DNA from: Rouxiella sp. WC2420
Lineage (GTDB): Bacteria > Pseudomonadota > Gammaproteobacteria > Enterobacterales > Enterobacteriaceae
NCBI RefSeq assembly: GCF_041200025.1
Contig: NZ_CP165628.1
Coordinates: 2,294,001 to 2,358,000, forward strand
DNA length: 64,000 nt
Direction: 5' to 3'
Numbering within the stretch: the stretch's first letter is position 1; each line of letters begins with the position of its first letter. A program made the position numbers and the translations under genes. Below the pieces are notes generated by a model, which saw only the letters and a program-made list of their open reading frames with translations, was not told the origin of the DNA and did not search any database. This document shows, one piece after another, positions 31,708-41,382 of the stretch.

Positions 31708-32604
31708 TTATTCCGCATTTTGTTTTAGCCACTCGCTCACTTTACGGATAACCGGCCGCAGATATCTATCCTGCGGCACCAGCAGATAACATTTTCCGGC
31801 AGCGGCCAATTTCCCCTGATGCGCTGCAACAAGTTGCCCTGAGTTAATATAGTCCTGCACCAGCCCCTCCCAGCCTAATAATATTCCGTCACCCTGCACC
31901 GCGGCTTGAACCAGAAAAGGATAGTTATTAGCCCGCCAGGTCAGCCGTGGTGAAAAATGATTGACCCCCTGTGAATTAAACCAGTCGCGCCAACCGGTCC
32001 ACTCTCGCTGCGGATCGTCCTGAATCAACAGGCGTTGGTTAAGGATTTCTTCAGCGCTAAGGTTTTCTGGCAGACTTTTCGCAAAGGCGGGGGAACACAT
32101 TGGATAACAGATTTCATCAAACAGCGGCTCGGCGTGAAACCCTTCAGGCGCTTCACGCAGATAGAAAATCGCTAAATCAAATTCTGAGGTTTTGAGCGAA
32201 GAAAAACTGTCAGAAATCTTCAGGCGAATCTGTAAATCAGGCAGTAGTTGACGCAGCGCCGAGAGGCGAGAAGAGAGCCACAGGGATCCCATCGCGCTGG
32301 TGCAGGCCAGAGTCACCTGCGGTAACCCACTCCAGCCCATCACCTCGGCAGTAGAATGAGAGATCTCGGCCAGCGATTTGCGGATCTCTGCCGCAAAAGC
32401 TTCGCCGCGTGGCGTAAGACTGACCTGTCGCTGAGTGCGGGTAAAAAGCTTACAACCCAGCATCTCTTCAAGCTGCAATATTTGTCGACTGATGGCGCTT
32501 TGCGTCAGATTGAGCTCGTCCGCCGCGCGGGAAAAACTGCAATAGCGCGCCACGCATTCGAAGGCGACTAAGGTATTTAATGGCGGTAATGGCTCTATTT
32601 GCAC
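31708..32604 (-). CDS. LysR-family transcriptional regulator
   Basis: LysR-type regulator, 298 residues. The frame can be extended to a TTG at 32619, but the GTG at 32604 has GAGG at good spacing and is preferred. The N-terminal helix-turn-helix is PPLNTLVAFECVARYCSFSR followed by AADELNLTQSAISRQILQLE (residues about 6-48). The periplasmic-binding-protein-like effector domain follows from about 90 (PQVTLACTSAMGSLWLSSRL). Wording resembles the GcvA/AmpR subgroup. It is divergent from the large 32797 gene, 192 bp away, and might control it; nothing in the sequence proves this. Confidence 0.88.
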   Translation of the reverse strand: MQIEPLPPLNTLVAFECVARYCSFSRAADELNLTQSAISRQILQLEEMLGCKLFTRTQRQVSLTPRGEAFAAEIRKSLAEISHSTAEVMGWSGLPQVTLACTSAMGSLWLSSRLSALRQLLPDLQIRLKISDSFSSLKTSEFDLAIFYLREAPEGFHAEPLFDEICYPMCSPAFAKSLPENLSAEEILNQRLLIQDDPQREWTGWRDWFNSQGVNHFSPRLTWRANNYPFLVQAAVQGDGILLGWEGLVQDYINSGQLVAAHQGKLAAAGKCYLLVPQDRYLRPVIRKVSEWLKQNAE

Positions 32605-32796
32605 CTGAACCTCTGACAAATCTATGGCGGCATTATCAATTTACATGCGCCCAGCATAGCGCAGAGTTTTGTCATTGCTCCATCAATTTAAAAGATTGAA
32701 CTTAGCTAAAACCTAACAGGTTAAGCGAATCGTTAGAGTATGCATTGCGACGTATCTGCTATAAAAAGCCACAAATTTTTAACAATAGAAGGGTCT

Positions 32797-35700
32797 ATGC
32801 CACTGACTAATGTGATTATTAATGAGAAGCCAGTTTTACCAAAGGCCTGTTGTCACAATGGCAGTCTTGTTAAGCAAGCTGCAGGAGTCGCTTACTTTAA
32901 TCGGTTAAACAATGTAATGCTTTTACCGGCATCTTACGCTGCTGCTGTAGGGTCTTATTTATGGCAAACAGGATGGCAAGCGGGAGATAATGCATTTGAG
33001 CTGGTGACTGCGTTTATGGGCCAAGTACAGTCTCAAAGTGGGCATCCTGGCCTGGCTGAGTTTGCCTCGGCGGATAACCCGTTGATTAGCAGCCTGAGTT
33101 ATGCGCTGAAACAACGCGGTTATACCCTGTCAACGCTGCAACTGTTGGGGCCTGCCGCCACTTTTTATCTGCTTTATCCATTGATCTCACGGCTTTTGCA
33201 TCACGATATTAAACAATCCGAGCCGAGAGATCTGACCTTAAATTTAGCGAGATTACTTGCAGGCTGTTGTGAAGAACCCTTCGAGCGTGGCGAAAAAAGT
33301 GCTGCAACAGCAAACCTCACCTGGCAGAGTCAGCTGGGTGAAAATAATGGTGTTTCGCAGCCAGCAGAATACGAACTGTCTTTAGGATTACCCGCTACAC
33401 GTCCGATGTTCGGCCCGAATACTGGCCAGCAATTATATCGACTGCCAGAGTTTTCCTCGGCTGTTTTTTTCGCCGACGGTCAAGATAGCCCGATGGCATT
33501 TTGCCCGGTGTTATCTGCTGATAACGTGACACAAATCATCGATAGTGGCGCATCCTCAGCGTTTTATCTGCGGGTACAAGCCCAGCAAAACAGGGTTATT
33601 TATGCCCTTAGCACCACCAACCATACCCTGAGTATTAACACCGATCCTCAGTCTGTGCCTGCGGTGGCGTTACCGTCTTCTTACTTAAGCGATCCGCTGC
33701 GTTTTTCCGAGGCAGCCTTGGCAATAGTGGAATCAAAAAACTCGCCATCGAACTTTTATTTAAAAGATCCACTGCGCTTTCCTGAAGTCGCCTCGGCAAA
33801 ATTAGAAGCAAGAACAGTCCCGTGGAATAGCAGAGTTCGCAGAGGTGTAGTGCATGATGGGTTATTTGCCTTGGTACCGAACAATGTTATCAATAAACCT
33901 GTAGTTAAAACTGAGCTTAAATTAAGTCTACGCATTGTTGACCAGCCTTCATTAAGTACTGAAGACCAACTCTACCAGATGAATGTGCTTGATTCCGACG
34001 GTCTGCTGTATCCGCTTTTTGCTCCCCCTAACAGTTCTGTCGATTGTCTGAGTTGCCTGCCAACGCCCGCTGAGCCGGTGCGTGCCAGCAGTATGAAAGA
34101 TATGATTGAAAAGGCATTTTTTTGGGTCAGCGAGCTGGGTTTGGTGCAAAAAATGCAGGCGGTTGAAAGATTTATGCAAGAAAAGCAAATATTTACTCCA
34201 CAAGAATTCCCTGACCTTCGGAGTTCTGAATTAAAGAATATTGTCGCTTCCAGTGAATGGCTAGCCAGTCGCCATGAGCTAAGCCAAACCTTAGGCGTTT
34301 CTCATGCTGAAACAGACATTTTTCTGTCTAAGCTTTTTATCGCATCACCATTCGAACATAATGAAGAATTAAAAATGGCATTGACGGCTTCGCCGCTGGC
34401 AGAGGTGATGCTGGCGAAGGTGTTATTAACGTTACTTGATCAATATTTGCCTTCCACAATACAGCTGTTAAAGACCAGCAATTTTCATATGGCAACATTG
34501 ATGAATCAGACCGAACCGGTAACTTATGCTCGATTAGAAGGCTATTTTCAGGCTATCCAGGATTCATTTATATCCAGAGTGACTCAGTCATTTCAGGATC
34601 CAACTGGCATTTTTCCCGAATATATTACGACACAAAAAATAATCCGACTTGCCTATTGGCATCAACAATTGATCGAATTCGATTATCCATTCATGTTGTT
34701 GCGTAAGAATCAAGAGCTAAGGAATGAAGTCTGTTTATCACCGGCTGGGATATTAATTAATCTGGGAGTCAGAAGGGTGGTGAATAGTGAAAATATCGCA
34801 TCGATAAGCCGCCAACAGCTTATCAGGCTAGGTCATGATTTATTGCTCAACAGTTCATCTGATGCCTTAGTTGATCATTTTAGCCATCTTGAGTTGTTAT
34901 TCACTAACGTTGCCGATAACCACGGGCGCGGCATTAAATACACTGCGGATCAGTTGAAACGACTGGGAGTATTGCTAATTCGGTTTATTGAAGCTAAACG
35001 TAAGCTGTCAGCGGCGCTGAAATCAGCAGCCGGCCATGATTCTCCAAGCGTGTTAGTTTTTCAACAGATTCGCTCTATCAAACAGCAACTTTACGCGCTG
35101 GCGCTTGAAAGTCTTAACGAAAGTGATCAACAGAGCATGATACGCAATCTACATGCGGTTAATGGTGTTGATTTACAGTTTGTTCGGCTTTCAAATACCC
35201 ATGACAGCTCAGCTGTTGCTCGCCCGTATATCGGTTTTTTACTCACTTCACGTCGTCATGATGATAACGGAATTCCTCGGCTCGATAAGCACCACTATTT
35301 TATTTCATTAGTTCCAGTGCAAAGCGACACCAGCCAACCGTTGCTATTTACACTTGCCGACAGCCTGCCAGAGGATATTTCTGAACGAGAAGTCTTTTTT
35401 AATGGTCAGGGAAAGTCAGCGATGCTTGGACGCCTATCGGAAAATATGCTGGTACAAGCCTCACGTTATCAATTTCACCTGCAAAATGACGGCAGCTTGC
35501 ATGTTGCTGTAAACATCAAGAATTGGTCTCAGATTGCCACCATTCTGGCTCGCGAGATTGTCACGCGGCAATTAGCGATGATAAGCTTGCCAGAAATATC
35601 ATCACACACTGCACCGGAAAATCCTCCTCAACGTAAGTATGGGCGCGTTTATACCTGGTTTCGTCACCAAATTTCTCAGCTTATTTACCTGACTCCGTTG

Positions 35701-38427
35701 GGAAGTTGTAAAGATGCAGCTACCGATATAGTGCAGGGGCATATTGCTCCACTCATTATGGATGGCGCTTTTTGCCTTTACGCCTTTGCACCAGCGGGAA
35801 GTGAAGAAGAAGAGGGAATAAAGAGCGTCGCGAATGTAATTAAAAGAGTGTTAAAAAATGGATTGGCCGATACAGAGATTGTTGCTGAAGGAGAGCCGGT
35901 ATTGTCACATCTGGATCGCTCCATAGTGGAGGCGGAACAGCAGTTGGACTCTGGTTTAGAAAAAACGTTACCCGTTAGCTATCATTACACTAAGAATGCC
36001 GAACTTTCCGCATTATTGACTTTACCAGCACCATTTGAATCTATCGCGGTCAATCCGCTACCTAAAGAGTATCAACCCGTGAATGTATGGCAGGACCCAC
36101 TGCACGACGTGTTGTATTTTACCCTTACAATTAGTTCAGGTGAATTACGAGTTTACAGGCTAGATGAAATAAATCAGTTATTAATACATAATCCTTCCGA
36201 TTTATTGCGTTCTTTAATTCAGCGCGAAACTCATTTTCGTGAAGTTCAATTACTTAAAAACACATTGAATACAGGCACTACACAACAGCTGCGCGTTGAA
36301 ATATATCAGCAAGGGCGAATGCGTGATTTAGAGCATTATGCGCTGCAAAGCCTTACTGATATATCTGAACCTTTCACAGCAGTGACCGAGCATACCCAGA
36401 GCGGAACACGCTACTATCCTGGGATAAAACAGACCAGTACCGATAGCCTGTACTTGATAGCGCCAGTGGGTTTACCCGTCGATCGACAAGTAGTGATTGA
36501 TGCAAGAAATAATGAGATTCATTACTGGCGCGATAACGTGATTTATTTTAAGCCAGTGACACGGGCGTCCCAATTAACAGTGGATGATGACGTTTATATC
36601 AATTTAGCCAATTCCTTAGAGAATGTTCCGCAGCATTGGACTCTGGACTCGATATGGGTTGAGCAGAAAACGGGTACAGGTATTGTCGTATCATGGAAGG
36701 ATTCTCAGGGAGAATTATACTACCGGCGTCCTGATAATCAGGGAAAGTGGCTACTCTGGGACAGCAAGCATCGAGATATTTTCTGTCAGGTATTGTCACG
36801 GCCAAGGCGAAACGATCGTGCTAATACAGATTTAATCGCCGAGATATTTTCTCCGGCCCAGTGCGGTTATCTCCTCGTCCCAAAAGTGGATTCTCAAGAA
36901 AAAGCAGATGCTCTAGAGTATTTGAAGACAAAATTCATGAGTTTGGCTGAACCCATCATATTGGATAAGGTTGATTGCTCTGCGGCAGCTCAAATAATCT
37001 GTGTTGATTATAATGATATCTGGGAAACCATCCCACCAAAAATAAGAGAGTTCGTTATTAACGTTCGTGAATGGAATATCAATATTAGAGTATTTAATGA
37101 TTTTGAATTAATTACAACAGCACTGGGTAATTATTCCCATGTCATTGATAAATCAATAAAACTAGATGATGGGGGTAAGCTGGTCAGGAGCAGGTTCATC
37201 TCTCGCGTGCAGGGTTTGCTTCAAGAATATGAAAAAATTAAAAAGACAGTGGTCACCGGGAAAATTTCGAAGGAGGAATTTAAGGAAGCTAAAAAATATT
37301 ATTATGACACCTATATCGTGAGAAATTTAAAAGCTAATAGTTGGCTAAATCGACGGTTTGTAGGGCGGGGACGCGGTGGAAAAATTATTGGGGATTACAT
37401 TATTAAAGCTGCAACGCCAGCTAAAATAATGAGAAACTATCCCTTTCTGCATGAAAGTATTACGCAAGCGCTGAGTCGGCTTAAAACGATGTCTTCCGAA
37501 ATAGCCTTACAACTAAATACACCAAACTCAATTAAATTTTTAACTAAAAGCCTGGATCAGTTTTTTAATGGCAGTTTCACTCCTGCTCAAGTTGAGAACT
37601 TCAAAATTAAATTAAAACTTTACTTGGATAAAGTAAGTAAATTTAACATTAGCGACATTGTTGTTGTTGCGGATAGATTGGTGGAAGGAAAGCTAATTTC
37701 TGGTTGTTTAAAAACACCGATTGAGAAACTGATTTATGGTGATGGGGCTTATAGTTTTGTATATAATAGTGAAAACGACAAACGTGTTTACCTGCTTGAT
37801 TATCTTACAGATCCGAACTTTATCGAATATTCATTATCACACGAGTTTGGGCATTTAACGTTTGAGGATATTAATTATGTTTTTCAGGAAGAGATTTATC
37901 TTAACTCAGGCTCTATTGTAAAGAATTTTAAGATCTCGGGGGCTGCTAAATTTGCTGCTCATTTAATGTCAAATAAAGCATTTTTTTTAGATTATATTTC
38001 TCGACATACTAAATATGCTATTGCCTTCTACCTCCATTTTTACGCACATACGAGAAACCCTATACATAAGCAAGCATTGCACCAACATTATGAGTATTTC
38101 CTTGATCGCCATAGCATCACATCAATTACTCGAGAGGATCAAGATTATATTAAAAAAAGAATAACACCGCTGGTGGAATATCTCTTTTCAGAGCCAAACA
38201 TAAAACTTAACATGGCCTATTATAATTTGGATATTTTCTGTGGTTTATTCCACACCGTTTATGAAAATGCTATGGGGACACCGTTGCATACGGGGGACGA
38301 GCGTATTCGGCGAGAAACTGACCAACAGCAGGGCAAGTCAGTCAGTACATATTTTATGTCGCTGCTATTTTCAGCACTTTATCATAAGCATCTTATGGAT
38401 CCGGATGCAGGTTTAGCTATTGAGTAA
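32797..38427 (+). CDS. Very large protein of unknown family with C-terminal HEFGH motif
   Basis: A 1876-residue protein from the ATG at 32797 (GAAGGG just upstream; a start 57 bp earlier lacks a site). No family was recognised. A hydrophobic stretch, TLQLLGPAATFYLLYPLI, lies near residue 118-135. A 25-residue direct repeat (DPLRFSEAALA at 299, DPLRFPEVASA at 324) precedes a basic VRRGVVH site. The C-terminal part has SLSHEFGHLTFED (H1682, E1683, H1686), the HExxH signature of zinc metallopeptidases. No signal peptide was seen. From about 36900 the DNA is clearly more AT-rich than the surroundings, suggesting a transferred module. Size, isolation and a terminal enzyme-like motif suggest a secreted toxin or effector, but this is inference. 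Confidence 0.85.
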   Translation: MPLTNVIINEKPVLPKACCHNGSLVKQAAGVAYFNRLNNVMLLPASYAAAVGSYLWQTGWQAGDNAFELVTAFMGQVQSQSGHPGLAEFASADNPLISSLSYALKQRGYTLSTLQLLGPAATFYLLYPLISRLLHHDIKQSEPRDLTLNLARLLAGCCEEPFERGEKSAATANLTWQSQLGENNGVSQPAEYELSLGLPATRPMFGPNTGQQLYRLPEFSSAVFFADGQDSPMAFCPVLSADNVTQIIDSGASSAFYLRVQAQQNRVIYALSTTNHTLSINTDPQSVPAVALPSSYLSDPLRFSEAALAIVESKNSPSNFYLKDPLRFPEVASAKLEARTVPWNSRVRRGVVHDGLFALVPNNVINKPVVKTELKLSLRIVDQPSLSTEDQLYQMNVLDSDGLLYPLFAPPNSSVDCLSCLPTPAEPVRASSMKDMIEKAFFWVSELGLVQKMQAVERFMQEKQIFTPQEFPDLRSSELKNIVASSEWLASRHELSQTLGVSHAETDIFLSKLFIASPFEHNEELKMALTASPLAEVMLAKVLLTLLDQYLPSTIQLLKTSNFHMATLMNQTEPVTYARLEGYFQAIQDSFISRVTQSFQDPTGIFPEYITTQKIIRLAYWHQQLIEFDYPFMLLRKNQELRNEVCLSPAGILINLGVRRVVNSENIASISRQQLIRLGHDLLLNSSSDALVDHFSHLELLFTNVADNHGRGIKYTADQLKRLGVLLIRFIEAKRKLSAALKSAAGHDSPSVLVFQQIRSIKQQLYALALESLNESDQQSMIRNLHAVNGVDLQFVRLSNTHDSSAVARPYIGFLLTSRRHDDNGIPRLDKHHYFISLVPVQSDTSQPLLFTLADSLPEDISEREVFFNGQGKSAMLGRLSENMLVQASRYQFHLQNDGSLHVAVNIKNWSQIATILAREIVTRQLAMISLPEISSHTAPENPPQRKYGRVYTWFRHQISQLIYLTPLGSCKDAATDIVQGHIAPLIMDGAFCLYAFAPAGSEEEEGIKSVANVIKRVLKNGLADTEIVAEGEPVLSHLDRSIVEAEQQLDSGLEKTLPVSYHYTKNAELSALLTLPAPFESIAVNPLPKEYQPVNVWQDPLHDVLYFTLTISSGELRVYRLDEINQLLIHNPSDLLRSLIQRETHFREVQLLKNTLNTGTTQQLRVEIYQQGRMRDLEHYALQSLTDISEPFTAVTEHTQSGTRYYPGIKQTSTDSLYLIAPVGLPVDRQVVIDARNNEIHYWRDNVIYFKPVTRASQLTVDDDVYINLANSLENVPQHWTLDSIWVEQKTGTGIVVSWKDSQGELYYRRPDNQGKWLLWDSKHRDIFCQVLSRPRRNDRANTDLIAEIFSPAQCGYLLVPKVDSQEKADALEYLKTKFMSLAEPIILDKVDCSAAAQIICVDYNDIWETIPPKIREFVINVREWNINIRVFNDFELITTALGNYSHVIDKSIKLDDGGKLVRSRFISRVQGLLQEYEKIKKTVVTGKISKEEFKEAKKYYYDTYIVRNLKANSWLNRRFVGRGRGGKIIGDYIIKAATPAKIMRNYPFLHESITQALSRLKTMSSEIALQLNTPNSIKFLTKSLDQFFNGSFTPAQVENFKIKLKLYLDKVSKFNISDIVVVADRLVEGKLISGCLKTPIEKLIYGDGAYSFVYNSENDKRVYLLDYLTDPNFIEYSLSHEFGHLTFEDINYVFQEEIYLNSGSIVKNFKISGAAKFAAHLMSNKAFFLDYISRHTKYAIAFYLHFYAHTRNPIHKQALHQHYEYFLDRHSITSITREDQDYIKKRITPLVEYLFSEPNIKLNMAYYNLDIFCGLFHTVYENAMGTPLHTGDERIRRETDQQQGKSVSTYFMSLLFSALYHKHLMDPDAGLAIE

Positions 38428-38621
38428 TTGTTATTAATTGCTTCCAGTTGCAAGAAAGTAATACTTGAAAGCTTAATTAATGTAAATAAGCGAGTGTGGA
38501 CATAAACAGAGATTAAATAATCGGATTATTAGTAGATTGTTACTGGCATAGGAAAAACACTTGCGCCAAAATTGCGACTTAAACCTGTCTGTAAATGTGC
38601 TCGGTGGAGAGTGAGTAACTT

Positions 38622-39812
38622 ATGACCGTTAATCAATCACGCAGAAAATTGCTGATCTTTGGAATGGGCATGACAATAGCGTCGCCAAAGATATTTGCTG
38701 CACAAAAAATGTCGCTGCTTGATTTCAGATCAAACAGCGACAGCTTGCATATTACGCTGCCGGCTAATGACCCGCACGCTCGCGTATTTCGTCTGGAAAA
38801 TCCCGAGCGTGTGGTTATTGACGTTTCAATGACCGCATTTCCAAGTTCATTGACTCATTCATTGGTGGTGGTGAAACAGAAATTCTCCTGGATAGCCAGT
38901 GCTAAAATTGCACACTTTACTCCGCAAACGGCGCGTGTTGTTTTAGAACTCAATCAGGCAGCTAAAATAAGTCATCAGAACAGCATCGATGGTTTAAAAC
39001 AATTTAATGTTACCGTGGCTCATGGCGCGGTGGCTGCCATTCCAGCAGTTGCCGAGGCTATTTCTCCTGAAGCAGAGTCGCCGGTTCCGATTGAAAAGCC
39101 ATTGGCCGAAAAGCCATTGCTGGTGATGATCGATCCCGGCCACGGCGGTAAAGATCCTGGCGCTATTGGTGGTAAGGGCACCTATGAAAAACACGTGGTG
39201 CTGGATATCGCCAAACATTTACAGCAGCAGCTGCAACGGCAATATAAAGTTCACGCGGTATTAACGCGTCAGGATGACGTATTTATTCCTCTCTACCACC
39301 GCGTTAATTTAGCTCACCAGCATGAAGCTGACCTGTTTGTATCAATTCACGCTGATGGTTTTACCAACGATCAGGTGTCTGGAGCGTCGGTTTTTGCACT
39401 TTCTGAACACGGGGCGGGCAGTGCCATGGCGCGCTATTTGTCGCAAAGTGAAAATAGCGTCGATGCTATCTATGACAATGATGTACAGACCAATGATGCC
39501 TACCTGAAACAGACTTTGTTTGATCTCGATCAGACTGAAACCATCAATCGCAGTCTGGATTTTGGCAAACATCTAGCGGCCAATATTGCTACCGTTCACC
39601 ATATGCATAATCAACATATTGAGCAGGCGGGCTTTGTGGTGCTTAAATCGCCACGCATTCCTTCGGTGCTGGTGGAAACCTCGTTTATTACTAACCATCA
39701 AGAAGAAAAACTGCTGCAACAGCCGAGCTTTCAGCTAAAAATGGCTAAAGCTTTAGCGAGCGGTATCCATGGTTATTTAATCGAAGAACGCAAAGAAAAT
39801 TTGATCGCTTAA
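38622..39812 (+). CDS. N-acetylmuramoyl-L-alanine amidase, AmiC type, Tat-exported
   Basis: A 396-residue periplasmic peptidoglycan amidase that cuts stem peptides from glycan strands. A twin-arginine signal is at the start (NQSRRKLLIFGMGM, Arg7-Arg8, then FAA). An AMIN-like domain follows at about 28-135 (VFRLENPERVVIDVSMTAF). The zinc amidase_3 domain is about 167-385, with ligands in MIDPGHGGKDPGAIGG, GTYEKHVVLDIAKHL and LFVSIHADGF, and the catalytic Glu in SVLVETSFITN. All key residues are present. The layout is that of AmiC, but the gene is next to the 1876-residue protein rather than argA, so it may be an extra paralogue. GGAGAG lies upstream of the ATG. Confidence 0.9.
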   Translation: MTVNQSRRKLLIFGMGMTIASPKIFAAQKMSLLDFRSNSDSLHITLPANDPHARVFRLENPERVVIDVSMTAFPSSLTHSLVVVKQKFSWIASAKIAHFTPQTARVVLELNQAAKISHQNSIDGLKQFNVTVAHGAVAAIPAVAEAISPEAESPVPIEKPLAEKPLLVMIDPGHGGKDPGAIGGKGTYEKHVVLDIAKHLQQQLQRQYKVHAVLTRQDDVFIPLYHRVNLAHQHEADLFVSIHADGFTNDQVSGASVFALSEHGAGSAMARYLSQSENSVDAIYDNDVQTNDAYLKQTLFDLDQTETINRSLDFGKHLAANIATVHHMHNQHIEQAGFVVLKSPRIPSVLVETSFITNHQEEKLLQQPSFQLKMAKALASGIHGYLIEERKENLIA

Positions 39813-39871
39813 AACGATCCTGGCGATCGTCGAAAGTTGGTTGTATAAAAAGCGTTCAATAGCTTTCTGAA

Positions 39872-39898
39872 AACTATCCGGAAAATTGCCGGATAGTT
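39872..39898. terminator. Hairpin after the amidase gene
   Basis: AACTATCCGG (39872-39881) and CCGGATAGTT (39889-39898) form a perfect 10-bp stem with a 7-base loop, 60 bp beyond the amidase stop. CGATC rather than a U-run follows, so termination is likely but not certain. Confidence 0.55.
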
Positions 39899-40028
39899 CG
39901 ATCAAAAAAAGGATCCTTGATCCTATTGACTCCCGCAAATATTTTTTTTACATTCGAGTTAGACCGCTAGCGAAGTTTCCAGATATCGTTATACTGAAAT
40001 TAACTAGCAGCAACTGCGGGGATAGCGA

Positions 40029-40409
40029 ATGGTAAAGTCCATGTTTGGGCTAGGCGGTAAAAATAACGCTTCAACATTCTCCACTCGTTGTCCTGATTTA
40101 TCAGCAGGCGAGGGTCAGACCTCCGACTCTCTTTTATCTACCGATGTTAGTTTTAAATTTTTCTCACTTTCCAAGACTTCTCAGCGACCACGTTCTTTAA
40201 CTGACCTAAAACTCTCACTGAATGAACCCAACTCCTCCATTGGTTTTTTTACTGGCTTATTGACTGTCATGGTCAGTGGTTTGTCGATATCGACAATGCC
40301 TCCTCGTGAAAATAAATGGAGAAACAGGTTATTTAATAACCCTGGGACTTTATTTACCTCTTCACGTTATTCATTGGCTCAACTTGGTCTAAAAGGAGAC
40401 CAAACCTAA
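40029..40409 (+). CDS. Possible 126-residue leader ORF upstream of phoH
   Basis: The frame opens with an ATG preceded by GGGGA seven bases upstream and runs 126 codons to 72 bp before phoH. The product is Ser/Thr-rich with one hydrophobic stretch (SIGFFTGLLTVMVSGLSI) and resembles nothing I know. Its second half overlaps a series of inverted repeats, so the segment may be a structured 5' leader rather than a gene. Called at low confidence because of the ribosome-binding site and position. Confidence 0.25.
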   Translation: MVKSMFGLGGKNNASTFSTRCPDLSAGEGQTSDSLLSTDVSFKFFSLSKTSQRPRSLTDLKLSLNEPNSSIGFFTGLLTVMVSGLSISTMPPRENKWRNRLFNNPGTLFTSSRYSLAQLGLKGDQT

Positions 40410-40445
40410 TCTGTATGTGAAACATAATCGTGCGGGCCTCAGGCC
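40281..40445 (+). promoter_or_regulatory. Hairpin-rich leader upstream of phoH
   Basis: Four inverted repeats follow one another within 165 bp. They are TTGTCGATATCGACAA (40281-40296, perfect), GGTTATTTAATAACC (40327-40341, 7-bp arms), TTGGTCT-aaaagg-AGACCAA (40384-40403) and GGCCTCAGGCC (40435-40445). The last ends 36 bp before the phoH start. They could fold as RNA hairpins in a long phoH leader or be protein sites. No U-run terminator is seen. Confidence 0.45.
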
Positions 40446-40481
40446 TATAGCGTTAAGTGAAACAAACTGTAAGGTGCCACT

Positions 40482-41270
40482 ATGGGAAGACAAAAAGCAG
40501 TGATCCAGGCTCGTCGTGAAGCTAAACGTGTTATTAGACGTGACTCACGCAGTCACCGCCAACGTGAGGAAGAATCTGTGACCTCATTAGTACAAATGGG
40601 CGGTTTGGAATCTATCGGAATGGCTCGCGATTCACGCGATACTTCCGCTATCGAAGCGCGTACGGAAGCTCAAGGTCATTACTTATTAGCCATAGAGAAT
40701 AAGCAGTTGATTTTTGCCACAGGTGAAGCTGGCTGCGGCAAGACGTTTATCAGCGCTGCGAAAGCGGCAGAGGCGTTAATTCACAAAGAAATAGATAGGA
40801 TTATTGTTACTCGCCCGGTATTGCAGGCCGATGAAGATCTCGGTTTCCTGCCTGGTGATATCTCTGAGAAGTTTGCCCCTTACTTCCGGCCAGTTTACGA
40901 CATTCTTGTGCGTCGCCTGGGTTCATCGTTCATGCAGTACTGTCTGCGACCGGAAATAGGAAAAGTAGAAATTGCGCCATTCGCCTACATGCGAGGGCGT
41001 ACTTTTGAAAATGCAGTGGTTATTCTGGATGAAGCCCAGAACGTCACCGCCTCTCAGATGAAAATGTTTTTGACCCGTCTTGGTGAAAACGTGACGGTCA
41101 TTGTTAACGGGGATATCACCCAGTGTGACTTACCGCGCGGTGTGGTATCAGGGCTTAGCGATGCATTATCTCGCTTCGAAGAAGACGAGATGGTCGGCAT
41201 CATTCGCTTTAACAAAGAGGACTGTGTGCGTTCAGATTTGTGCCAACATGCGCTGAATGCCTATTCCTGA
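40482..41270 (+). CDS. phoH: PhoH-family ATPase
   Basis: A 262-residue cytoplasmic ATP-binding protein, nearly the same as the conserved part of E. coli PhoH from MGRQKAVIQARREAKRV onward. P-loop GEAGCGKTFISAAKAAEAL, TRPVLQADEDLGFLPGD, and Walker B VVILDEAQNVTASQMKMFL are present. In E. coli the gene belongs to the phosphate-starvation regulon; no convincing pho box was read here. AAGGTG precedes the ATG. Biochemical function of the family is still poorly defined, with RNA helicase or RNA-processing roles proposed. It lies downstream of the put genes, as in E. coli, but with accessory genes between. Confidence 0.95.
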   Translation: MGRQKAVIQARREAKRVIRRDSRSHRQREEESVTSLVQMGGLESIGMARDSRDTSAIEARTEAQGHYLLAIENKQLIFATGEAGCGKTFISAAKAAEALIHKEIDRIIVTRPVLQADEDLGFLPGDISEKFAPYFRPVYDILVRRLGSSFMQYCLRPEIGKVEIAPFAYMRGRTFENAVVILDEAQNVTASQMKMFLTRLGENVTVIVNGDITQCDLPRGVVSGLSDALSRFEEDEMVGIIRFNKEDCVRSDLCQHALNAYS

Positions 41271-41318
41271 ACCGTAACTTAACCCATCGAGTACCTAACT
41301 GGTCTCGGTAAATAAGCA

Positions 41319-41340
41319 AGGCCGCCAATTATGGCGGCCT
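41319..41340 (+). terminator. Rho-independent terminator of phoH
   Basis: AGGCCGCC (41319-41326), loop AATTAT, then GGCGGCCT (41333-41340), followed by TTGTTGTTT. Stem is perfect and 48 bp beyond the phoH stop. The convergent chaA gene ends 43 bp further on and may share it. Confidence 0.9.
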
Positions 41341-41382
41341 TTGTTGTTTCTGCAGGCGGGTGTTTTCCTCATAGCCGTTAAA

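Noticed and set aside
40259-40284. CTGTCAT near 40265 as a pho box for phoH
   Set aside because: The second CTGTCA half-site is not present at the 11-bp spacing, so it is not a credible PhoB site.
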